This document shows positions 1 to 7,132 of a stretch of 34,118 bases of DNA, one piece after another. Each line of letters begins with the position of its first letter. Position 1 is the first letter of the stretch. This stretch comes from Acinetobacter lwoffii (GTDB taxonomy: Bacteria > Pseudomonadota > Gammaproteobacteria > Pseudomonadales > Moraxellaceae). A model generated the notes under the pieces. That model was not told where the DNA came from and did no database searches. It saw only the letters and a program-made list of their open reading frames with translations. The translations under genes and the position numbers were made by a program. The stretch lies in the NCBI RefSeq assembly GCF_024129735.1, contig NZ_JAMXXK010000038.1, positions 1-34,118 on the forward strand. Direction: 5' to 3'.

Positions 1-61
1 GTTTAATTTACTTGCTGGCATATACAATTTAGATTGGGTGAAAGATAAACAATTAAATTGA
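1..61 (+). CDS. Possible 3' end of an unidentified plus-strand gene (partial)
   Basis: Reading from base 2, an open frame runs in from the left edge and ends at a TGA at 59-61, giving a 19-residue tail ending in WVKDKQLN. The tail is not recognised. The only support is that a good rho-independent terminator follows on the same strand 44 bases later, which fits the end of a transcription unit. The fragment is too short for any functional statement and could be chance. Confidence 0.3.
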   Translation, partial: FNLLAGIYNLDWVKDKQLN

Positions 62-104
62 TTGAAAAATGATTTATGAAGGAAGTCTAATGAAATATAA
101 AAAT

Positions 105-135
105 AGAAACCGCTTTTTAGGCGGTTTCTGTTTTT
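105..135 (+). terminator. Rho-independent terminator
   Basis: A 9-bp perfect stem, AGAAACCGC (105-113) with GCGGTTTCT (121-129), and a 7-base loop are followed by G and five T. It faces the plus strand and probably ends the gene entering from the left. The reverse strand also has a T-rich tail, so it may work both ways. Confidence 0.75.
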
Positions 136-196
136 AAGCGATACCTATCAACTAATAAATAGCATCTTCTAATCTAGAGTATCTTATCTACATAAT

Positions 197-219
197 AAAA
201 AAGGACGCCTCAGCGTCCT
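197..219 (-). terminator. dnaJ terminator
   Basis: The stem GGACGC (203-208) pairs with GCGTCC (213-218) around a CTCA loop. Read on the minus strand it is followed by a run of T (the A run at 197-202). It lies 18 bases after the dnaJ stop, so it should end the dnaJ transcript. Confidence 0.8.
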
Positions 220-236
220 CTTTTACTTTCACTCAA

Positions 237-1355
237 TTAATCAAACAAGCGATCAAAGAATGATTTTTTCTTTGGTGAGGACTTGCTGTCTTCCCCATCC
301 ATGGTTTCTTGCAGTTCTTTTAACAGTTCACGTTGACGTGCACTTAAATTCACTGGAGTTTCCACCACAATACGGCACAGCAAGTCACCTTGCATGCTGG
401 TACGTACCGGTTTAACACCCTTACCACGTAAGCGGAACAATTTACCCGTTTGCGTACCTTCAGGAATTTTCAAGCTAACACGACCATCCAGCGTAGGAAT
501 CTGAACTTCCTTACCTAAGGCTGCATCAGCAATCGATACCGGCACATCCATATACAGATCAGCGCCATCACGCTGGAAGATTTCGTGCTCACGCACCACC
601 ACTTCTACGTACAAGTCACCTGACTGACCATCACGGATTGCTTCACCCTTACCGGTCAAGCGTACGCGGTCGCCATTGTCCACGCCCGCAGGAATAGTGA
701 CTTCCAAGGTTTGCTGACGATCTGACACCCCTGAACCATGACATTTATTACATGGGTTCTTGATGATCTTGCCCTGACCGCGACAGGTACTACAGGTTTG
801 CTGTACCGAGAAGAAACCTTGCTGCATACGCACTTGACCCGCACCATGACAGGTACGGCAGGTTTCCACATCGTTTGGATTTTTTGAACCTTTACCATCA
901 CAGGCATCACACGGTGCCGGTGCAGTAAAGGTAATGGTTTTCTTGACGCCTTTGACCGCTTCTTCCAGAGTCAGTTCCATCACATAGCGTAAGTCCGAAC
1001 CACGGCGTGCACGTTGCTGGCCACGACCACCGCCGCCACCAAAAGCACCACCGAAAATATCACCGAACTGGTTGAAAATGTCTTCTGCGCTGAAACCACC
1101 GCCGAAGCCGCCACCGCCGCCCATACCACCCTCAAAGGCCTGGTGGCCCATACGGTCGTACATGCTGCGCTTTTCACCATCAGAGAGCACTTCATAGGCC
1201 TCTGCTGCTTCTTTGAATTTCTCTTCAGCTTCAGCATTGTCCGGGTTACGGTCTGGATGATATTTCATCGCCAACTTACGGTAGGCTTTTTTGATTTCAT
1301 CATCACTAGCGGTTTTAGCGACGCCCAAAACCTCATAATAATCACGTTTAGCCAT
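237..1355 (-). CDS. dnaJ: Chaperone protein DnaJ (Hsp40)
   Basis: Cytosolic co-chaperone that delivers unfolded clients to DnaK and stimulates its ATPase. All four class I DnaJ parts are visible in the 372 residues. The N-terminal J domain carries HPD at residues 33-35. A Gly/Phe-rich linker spans about 74-112. A zinc-binding region has four CxxCxGxG repeats starting at Cys149, 166, 188 and 202. A C-terminal substrate-binding domain follows. The length matches the family (E. coli about 376). The ATG start has GAGGAG about 11 bases upstream. dnaK and grpE are not adjacent here, so dnaJ is a single-gene unit with its own heat-shock-type promoter (1407-1433) and terminator. Confidence 0.98.
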   Translation of the reverse strand: MAKRDYYEVLGVAKTASDDEIKKAYRKLAMKYHPDRNPDNAEAEEKFKEAAEAYEVLSDGEKRSMYDRMGHQAFEGGMGGGGGFGGGFSAEDIFNQFGDIFGGAFGGGGGRGQQRARRGSDLRYVMELTLEEAVKGVKKTITFTAPAPCDACDGKGSKNPNDVETCRTCHGAGQVRMQQGFFSVQQTCSTCRGQGKIIKNPCNKCHGSGVSDRQQTLEVTIPAGVDNGDRVRLTGKGEAIRDGQSGDLYVEVVVREHEIFQRDGADLYMDVPVSIADAALGKEVQIPTLDGRVSLKIPEGTQTGKLFRLRGKGVKPVRTSMQGDLLCRIVVETPVNLSARQRELLKELQETMDGEDSKSSPKKKSFFDRLFD

Positions 1356-1406
1356 GTCTGGCGATGCTCCTCACGGAATTTTGTTTAATATTCAACTGAG
1401 GTCTGA

Positions 1407-1433
1407 AATTGGGGTCAAACCTGATTTTACAAG
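1407..1433 (-). promoter_or_regulatory. Candidate sigma-32 (heat-shock) promoter of dnaJ
   Basis: On the minus strand CTTGTAA (1433-1427) is followed after 12 bases by CCCCAATT (1414-1407). The E. coli RpoH consensus is CTTGAAA and CCCCATNT with a spacer of about 13, so one base differs in each box. The -10 box lies about 50 bases before the dnaJ ATG. A CCCC also precedes the -35 box, as at the E. coli dnaK promoter. Confidence 0.6.
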
Positions 1434-1459
1434 GGGAAATATGAAAAAAATTATATGCT

Positions 1460-1837
1460 TTAGAACACAGCTTTATTTTGAGAGAATTTATGCAGGCCTT
1501 TAAACCAGGCATTGAGCAGGAAAATAAAGGCAATAAAGCTGAAAATCACCCCGGTCACGACACAGGCCTTGACCCATAACTGGCTGTCCCAGGCAAAGAA
1601 AAACAGCGGAATAAACCACAGCGCAGCAAAGAGCGCCAAAATGGTATAAATCACGATATTTCGCATGATCCACAAGGCCTGCGCCTGTAACCAGACTTCG
1701 GCATAATCGACTTGTGTCACTTTACGGGCCAACCAGTAGGCAAAAAGTCCACTAAACAGGGTAAATAAGGCCAAAAACATGAAGACATAAGCCATCGCTA
1801 CGGAACGTCGCATCTTGGTTAATGTAGTTTGAGTCAT
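1460..1837 (-). CDS. Small three-helix inner-membrane protein, function unknown
   Basis: A 125-residue protein with three hydrophobic segments at about 14-37, 58-82 and 88-111, and a basic C-terminal tail. It has no cleavable signal and no catalytic motif that I can see. The pattern of a charged/aromatic stretch between TM1 and TM2 resembles the small DUF4870-like membrane proteins of Moraxellaceae, but I cannot confirm membership. The ATG has GAGG upstream at suitable spacing. It is followed by dnaJ on the same strand, but the dnaJ promoter lies between, so co-transcription is optional. No function is proposed. Confidence 0.8.
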   Translation of the reverse strand: MTQTTLTKMRRSVAMAYVFMFLALFTLFSGLFAYWLARKVTQVDYAEVWLQAQALWIMRNIVIYTILALFAALWFIPLFFFAWDSQLWVKACVVTGVIFSFIAFIFLLNAWFKGLHKFSQNKAVF

Positions 1838-1924
1838 GTTGGTTTAACCTCATTACCGGATTGGCAGTTCGGCCAATGCAGTAGTTACTTATTTTTTTAA
1901 ATTATAAAAATCTCAGCTGCTACT

Positions 1925-1943
1925 ATATTGAAAATTTCAATAT
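1925..1943. repeat. AT-rich perfect palindrome downstream of the RND gene
   Basis: A 9-bp perfect inverted repeat, ATATTGAAA with TTTCAATAT, surrounds one central A. It lies 25 bases past the RND permease stop. There is no GC-rich stem and no T run, so it is a poor terminator. Its role is unknown. Confidence 0.4.
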
Positions 1944-1967
1944 TTCGCACCTGAAATTATGACAATT

Positions 1968-4900
1968 TTAAACAGAATTTAAACTTTTTTTCACTTTAAA
2001 CCATTGTGCATATAAGGCAGGCAGGAAAAACAGGGTCAGAAGTGTCGCCACAATTAAACCACCCATAATGGCCACTGCCATCGGCCCGAAAAAAATACTG
2101 CGGGACAAGGGAATCATGGCTAAAACAGCGGCCAATGCGGTCAAGACAATCGGGCGACAACGGCGGACTGTGGCATTGATAATGGCATCCCATGGGGATT
2201 CTCCGGCCTGAATATCCTGCTCGATCTGGTCAATCAGAATCAGGGAATTTCGCATGATCATTCCAGAAAGCGCAATCGTCCCGAGCATGGCCACAAAACC
2301 AAAAGGTTTATTGAAAAGTAACAGGAATAACACCACCCCGATAATGCCTAAAGGTGCGGTCAGGAATACAATAAAGGCCCGTGAGATGCTCTTGAGCTGA
2401 ATCATTAACAGGGTCATCACCACCGCCAGGAATAAAGGCATGCCGGCATTGACCGAGTTCTGGCCACGTGCGGATTCTTCGACCGTGCCGCCGACTTCCA
2501 GCAGATAGCCATTCGGCAACTCAGCTCGAAGTTGGTGCAGTGAATCGTGTAATTCATTCACCACAGTGGCCGGCTGTAAGGCCGTGCGAATATCGGCACG
2601 CACCGTGATGGTCGGTAAACGATTCCGATGCCAGATCAAGCCTTCTTCAAAGCTATATTCAATGTTGGCAAGCTGTGCCAACGGTACCGAAGTACCACGT
2701 GACGTCGGTATCGCCAGACTGCTTAAAGAAGCGACATCAACGCGTTCAGCCTGCGCACCACGTAAACGGATTTCAATCAGTTCACGCTTTTCCCGATACT
2801 GATCAATGCCGGCCCCCAAAATCGAGCTGTTCAGCACATTGGCCAGTTCGCTGCTAGTCACGCCCAACTGACGGGCACGATCCTGATCGATCTCCAGTTT
2901 GATGACTTTGCTCGGCTCACCCCAGTCTAGATGTACATTGGTGGTATTCGGATTTTCGCCCACGGTTGCGGCGACTTTCTGCGCCCATTCACGAACCAGT
3001 CCCAGATCTTCACCAGAGACCCGGAACTGCAATGGATAACCGACTGGAGGGCCATTTTCCAGCAGGGACACCCGGGTACGGACTTCCGGTAATAACAGCC
3101 GAATCTGGTCACTCAAGGATTGACGGATTTCGTTACGATCTTCCAAAGAGGATGCCAGCACCACAAACTGGGCAAAACTGGTTTGCGGCAGCTGCTGATC
3201 CAGCGGTAAATAGAAACGCGGCGATCCCATCCCAACATAAGCCACATAGTTATCAATGCCCTCTTGTTTTGATAAAAAGGCTTCGACTTTTTTTACTGCA
3301 GCTTCAGTGGCCTTCAGTGATGCACCTTCTTCAAGTTTGAGATCCACCAGAATTTCAGCCCGGTTCGAGGGCGGGAAAAACTGCTGCGGCACCAGCTTAA
3401 ACATTAAAATAGACAGAATAAAAATTCCGACCGTGGCAGCAATGACAGTTTTACGATAGGTCACACAGGCATCGACCCAACGGCGAAAACCCCGATAAAA
3501 CCGGGTTTGATAGGGGTCATAATGTTTACCGGCGTGATGCACAATCGGCTGAGGTTCTGGCTGTTTGCGCAGACGTGCCCAGAGACGCTGGTACCACGGC
3601 GCTTTTTGAATTAAATCTTTGTTGAAATCCGGTAGAAGTTTATCGCCTAAATATGGCACAAACAGTACCGCGGCCAGCCAAGATACCAGCAATGCAATGG
3701 TCACTACCTGGAAAATCGAACGGGTATATTCCCCGGTACTCGAAGCTGCAGTGGCGATCGGCAGAAAACCGGCAGCGGTAATCAGGGTCCCGGTCAGCAT
3801 AGGAAAAGCCGTGGTGCGCCAGGCATGCCCGGCCGCCTGTAAACGGCTATAACCCTGCTCCATCTTAATCGCCATCATTTCAATCGCGATAATGGCATCA
3901 TCAACCAAAAGACCGAGGGCCAGAATCAGGGCCCCCAGGGAAATTTTATGCAGTCCGACATCAAACAGCTGCATACCGGCAAAGGTCATGGCCAGCACCA
4001 GCGGAATCGAGAAAGCTACCACCAGACCGGTTCGGAAACCGAGCGAGAAAAAACTGACCAGCAATACGATAATCACCGCTTCTGCCAGCACTTTCATAAA
4101 TTCGTTAATGCTGCGTTTGACCGCCACCGGCTGGTCCGAGACTTTTTGCAGCTCCATGCCAAGTGGCAGGGCTTTTTGCAGGCGGGCGAATTCCTGTTCC
4201 AGATTTTTACCCAAGGCAATGATGTCCCCACCCTTACGCATCGATACAGCAATACCAATGCCGTTTTCGCCCATAAAGCGCATCCGGGGCTGTGCCGGAT
4301 CACTAAAGCCTCGATAGACTTCTGCGACATCTCCCAGCTGAATGGTCTTGCCATTTACCAGAAGTGGCAGTTGCTGTAATTGTTCGACACTGCTTAAAGC
4401 ACCGCTGACCCGAACCTGAATCCGGTCTGAACCGGTTTCAAAAAATCCGGCATTGCTCATGGCATTTTGCTGCTGTAAGGCCTGCTGAATGGCGCTGACT
4501 GGAACACCCAGCTGAATGGCTTTGGTGTTGGAAATCTCAATCCAGATTTTCTGGTCTTGCAGGCCAATCAGCTCAACTTTGGCAACATCTTTGACCCGTT
4601 GCAGTTGCAGCTGTAAGCGGTCGGCGTATTCCTTGAGGGTCGCATAGTCAAAATCTTTACCCTTGAGCACATAAATATTGCCAAAGGTATCGCCAAATTC
4701 ATCATTAAAGAATGGACCTTGTACCCCTTGTGGCAATTCATGCCGGATATCGCCCACCTTCTTGCGCACGTTATACCAGACATCCGCGACATCTTTCGAA
4801 GCCAGGGAATCCTTGGCAACAAAAGTCACCATGGATTCGCCCGGACGCGAATAGGCCATGATACGGTCATACTGTCCCGTGGTCATCAGTTCCTTTTCAA

Positions 4901-5105
4901 TCCGGTCAGTAACCTGTAGGGATACTTCTTTGGCACTGGCACCGGGCCAGTAGGTCTGGATTACCATGACTTTAAAGGTAAAAGGCGGATCTTCACTTTG
5001 TGACAGTTTGGAATAAGAGACGATGCCGATCAGACCCAGCAGGATCATAAAATACAGCACCAGACCTTTATTTTTTAACGCCCATTCCGACAGGTTAAAG
5101 TTCAT
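1968..5105 (-). CDS. RND efflux pump permease (HAE/AcrB-like)
   Basis: Inner-membrane, proton-driven permease of a tripartite exporter. The 1045 residues fit the AcrB-type family. There is an N-terminal TM at about 13-31, a large periplasmic loop, and a TM2-TM6 block starting near 338. The paired aspartates of the proton relay are at 402-403 in GLLVDDAI. A second TM-loop-TM half ends in the conserved SGMIMRNS region. The N-terminal SEDPPF motif is typical of the TriC-like branch rather than AcrB itself. It starts two bases after the fusion-protein stop, with its Shine-Dalgarno (AGGGGG) inside that gene, so the two are translationally coupled. No outer-membrane factor is encoded here; a TolC-like protein elsewhere must complete the pump. 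The substrate cannot be read from the sequence. Confidence 0.95.
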   Translation of the reverse strand: MNFNLSEWALKNKGLVLYFMILLGLIGIVSYSKLSQSEDPPFTFKVMVIQTYWPGASAKEVSLQVTDRIEKELMTTGQYDRIMAYSRPGESMVTFVAKDSLASKDVADVWYNVRKKVGDIRHELPQGVQGPFFNDEFGDTFGNIYVLKGKDFDYATLKEYADRLQLQLQRVKDVAKVELIGLQDQKIWIEISNTKAIQLGVPVSAIQQALQQQNAMSNAGFFETGSDRIQVRVSGALSSVEQLQQLPLLVNGKTIQLGDVAEVYRGFSDPAQPRMRFMGENGIGIAVSMRKGGDIIALGKNLEQEFARLQKALPLGMELQKVSDQPVAVKRSINEFMKVLAEAVIIVLLVSFFSLGFRTGLVVAFSIPLVLAMTFAGMQLFDVGLHKISLGALILALGLLVDDAIIAIEMMAIKMEQGYSRLQAAGHAWRTTAFPMLTGTLITAAGFLPIATAASSTGEYTRSIFQVVTIALLVSWLAAVLFVPYLGDKLLPDFNKDLIQKAPWYQRLWARLRKQPEPQPIVHHAGKHYDPYQTRFYRGFRRWVDACVTYRKTVIAATVGIFILSILMFKLVPQQFFPPSNRAEILVDLKLEEGASLKATEAAVKKVEAFLSKQEGIDNYVAYVGMGSPRFYLPLDQQLPQTSFAQFVVLASSLEDRNEIRQSLSDQIRLLLPEVRTRVSLLENGPPVGYPLQFRVSGEDLGLVREWAQKVAATVGENPNTTNVHLDWGEPSKVIKLEIDQDRARQLGVTSSELANVLNSSILGAGIDQYREKRELIEIRLRGAQAERVDVASLSSLAIPTSRGTSVPLAQLANIEYSFEEGLIWHRNRLPTITVRADIRTALQPATVVNELHDSLHQLRAELPNGYLLEVGGTVEESARGQNSVNAGMPLFLAVVMTLLMIQLKSISRAFIVFLTAPLGIIGVVLFLLLFNKPFGFVAMLGTIALSGMIMRNSLILIDQIEQDIQAGESPWDAIINATVRRCRPIVLTALAAVLAMIPLSRSIFFGPMAVAIMGGLIVATLLTLFFLPALYAQWFKVKKSLNSV

Positions 5106-5107
5106 GC

Positions 5108-6211
5108 TTAACCCCCTGCCTGAATGGTCACACGACGGTTTTCACGATCAATCGGATTGATTTTTTGCTGGTTACGCAGCAGATGTACGCCGCCAATCAC
5201 CACATAGTCTTCCGGCTTGAGGCCACTGAGTACAGGAACACTGTCCCGGCCATAGGCACCGAGCTGGACCGGGACTTTACGTAAGGTATGATCCGGCTGG
5301 ACCACCATGACATAAGCCTGCTGATCCGTTGCCGAGACACTGGATAACGGCACACTAAGCATATTATCGCGGCTATGCTGAAAAAATACCCGGGCACTTT
5401 GTCCCAACTGGATCTGGCCATTGCCTTCACGTAAGGAAACTTTAACCCTGAAGGTACGCGACTGGTCCGCTGCCGGTGAAATCTCGCGAACAAAAGCGGC
5501 AAATTTTTCTTCAGGTTTGGACCATAATGTCACTGTGGCTGTCTGTCCCACCTTGATCTCCGAAATAGCCTGTTCCGGCACCCCAATCACCACTTCACGC
5601 TCGCCGGCAATTGCCAGTTCATACACCACCTGCCCGGCAGCAACCACCTGACCTGTTTCAATATTGCGCGCAGTGATCACGCCGTTTCTAGTGGCAATCA
5701 GCTGGTTATAAGCAGTCTGGTTTTTAGCGGTATCATAGTTGGATTGTGCCTGCTTCAGATTTGACATGGCGGTCTTGTACTGGTTTTCGATCGCGTCATA
5801 TTGTGAGCGGCTCACGGCATTGGATGGCAATAACTGCTTGAAACGTTGTAGTTCGTCTTGAGCAATCTTACTGGCAGACTGTGCACTTTCCAGCTGGGCA
5901 CGTGCTGCATTCAGCTGCAGCTGGGCATCTTTGACATCCAGAGTTGCCAGGACTTGCCCGACTTTGACCTGGTCACCCACATCGACGAAACGCTGGGTCA
6001 CCTGACCCGCTACCCGAAATGCCAGTGCCGTTTGCTGTCGTGCCTGCACATCACCGGCATAACTTTTTAGTTCATGCTGTGAAGTGGTGGGTGTGGCCAC
6101 CATGACAAAGGGAACTTCCTGCCCTGCGGCAGCAGTATCTTTGCTGCACCCGGTTAAGGTCACGCTGCAAAGCACCACCATGCCAGCCAATATGCTGTAA
6201 ATCCTGCTCAT
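5108..6211 (-). CDS. RND efflux periplasmic adaptor (membrane fusion) lipoprotein
   Basis: Adaptor that bridges the RND permease at 1968-5105 to an outer-membrane channel. From the ATG at 6211 the protein has 367 residues. It has a lipoprotein signal peptide with lipobox LTGC, a biotinyl/lipoyl-like half motif (FRVAGQV, then VDVGDQVKVGQVLATLD), and a long alpha-hairpin rich in Q and A. The second lipoyl half and beta-barrel follow (YELAIAGEREVVIGVPEQ). The frame stays open 58 codons further up to 6385, but that part has no signal-peptide character and runs into the regulator's start region; I prefer the lipoprotein start. It is the first gene of a two-gene operon divergent from a TetR gene. 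Confidence 0.93.
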   Translation of the reverse strand: MSRIYSILAGMVVLCSVTLTGCSKDTAAAGQEVPFVMVATPTTSQHELKSYAGDVQARQQTALAFRVAGQVTQRFVDVGDQVKVGQVLATLDVKDAQLQLNAARAQLESAQSASKIAQDELQRFKQLLPSNAVSRSQYDAIENQYKTAMSNLKQAQSNYDTAKNQTAYNQLIATRNGVITARNIETGQVVAAGQVVYELAIAGEREVVIGVPEQAISEIKVGQTATVTLWSKPEEKFAAFVREISPAADQSRTFRVKVSLREGNGQIQLGQSARVFFQHSRDNMLSVPLSSVSATDQQAYVMVVQPDHTLRKVPVQLGAYGRDSVPVLSGLKPEDYVVIGGVHLLRNQQKINPIDRENRRVTIQAGG

Positions 6212-6280
6212 CTTATCCGCTCTTATCTGATCGTCTTTTTTAGGGCAAACTATGCTGATATATTGAATTGCTTGTTTTTT

Positions 6281-6308
6281 AATTAATATACCACCCGGTA
6301 CACTAATT
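6281..6308. promoter_or_regulatory. Candidate TetR operator between pump and regulator
   Basis: An imperfect inverted repeat with two 14-base arms meeting at the centre. AATTAATATACCA (6281-6293) opposes CGGTACACTAATT (6296-6308) across two bases; 10 of 13 arm positions are complementary. It sits near the middle of the gap between the divergent adaptor and TetR genes, where such regulators usually bind. The site is inferred from symmetry and position only. Confidence 0.45.
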
Positions 6309-6359
6309 ACAACTGAATCATCAAAGCAATGACCGTGTTGACTTTTTTTGGAAGAGATT

Positions 6360-6983
6360 GTGCAAATACCTGTAGGACGACCCAAGGATCTGGAAAAGCG
6401 TCAGCGCATACTCAGCGCGGCCAAAAGCTTATTTTTAGCACATGGCTATCATGCTTCCAGCATGAACCAGATTGCACGTGAGGCAAGAGTCACCAAGCTG
6501 ACGGTGTATAACCATTTTCAGGACAAGGCCACCCTGTTTAGCTGTGCGATTGAGGATACCTGTGAAGCCATTCTGCATGAACATCCTCAGCTCTTGCAGC
6601 CGAGCAGTGACTTTGCGCAGGAGTTTTATCAGGCCTGTCAGCGCGCTTTAAATATTCTTCATTTACCTGAAGCGATCAAACTGGATCTGTTGCTGATGGA
6701 ACTGGCCTCGCAGCAAAGTCCGTTGACCGAACAGTTTTATCAGGCCTCGCATAGCAAACTGGATGCAGTCTGGAATGATTTCTTTGCCCTGGCCCAGCAG
6801 TACCGCTTTATTCAGGTCGATCTTCCAGAAAAACAGACCGAGCTGATCGTATCCCTGCTGACCGGAACCCGTCATCAGAAAATCCTGCTGGGTCTCAGCC
6901 TTCCCCCTTCAAGCGCAGAACAGCAACAGATCATTAACGAGGCCATTGAACTGTTTATGCTGAAATATGCCCTGCCGGATTAA
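6360..6983 (+). CDS. TetR/AcrR-family transcriptional regulator
   Basis: Probable local repressor of the divergent RND pump genes. The N-terminal TetR DNA-binding domain is clear: KRQRILSAAKSLFLAHGY followed by the helix-turn-helix at about 34-54 and the family signature TVYNHFQDKATLF. The rest is an all-helical ligand-binding and dimerisation domain ending in a TetR_C-like stretch. I place the start at the GTG at 6360 (207 residues) because GGAAGAG lies just upstream. A TTG at 6348 in the same frame would add four residues and would overlap that ribosome-binding site. The ligand is unknown. Regulation of the pump is inferred from the divergent layout and the palindrome at 6281-6308. Confidence 0.92.
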   Translation: MQIPVGRPKDLEKRQRILSAAKSLFLAHGYHASSMNQIAREARVTKLTVYNHFQDKATLFSCAIEDTCEAILHEHPQLLQPSSDFAQEFYQACQRALNILHLPEAIKLDLLLMELASQQSPLTEQFYQASHSKLDAVWNDFFALAQQYRFIQVDLPEKQTELIVSLLTGTRHQKILLGLSLPPSSAEQQQIINEAIELFMLKYALPD

Positions 6984-7077
6984 CTCCTTTCCTTCGGACT
7001 GATCGCCGATAACCATATGTGGCCTAAAATTTGCTAAAAAAGCAGCCAATGCTCTGCAACTTTTGTCTCTAAGGGAC

Positions 7078-7105
7078 TTGGATTGTCATGCAGTCGCGGT
7101 ATAGT
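7078..7105 (+). promoter_or_regulatory. Candidate sigma-70 promoter of ppc
   Basis: TTGGAT (7078-7083) and TATAGT (7100-7105) are separated by 16 bases and lie 27 bases before the ppc ATG. It is based on consensus resemblance only. Confidence 0.4.
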
Positions 7106-7132
7106 CAAAGCATGCATGTGAGGGAATAAAAA

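Noticed and set aside
3948..4379. Long frames antisense to the RND permease, and similar ones antisense to dnaJ, ppc, ilvD, metP and the MFS genes
   Set aside because: They mirror strongly conserved genes on the other strand and have no motifs or ribosome-binding sites. They are codon-bias shadows.
6212..6385. 58-codon extension of the RND adaptor
   Set aside because: The extension runs across the regulator's start and the candidate operator. The internal start gives a standard lipoprotein signal peptide.
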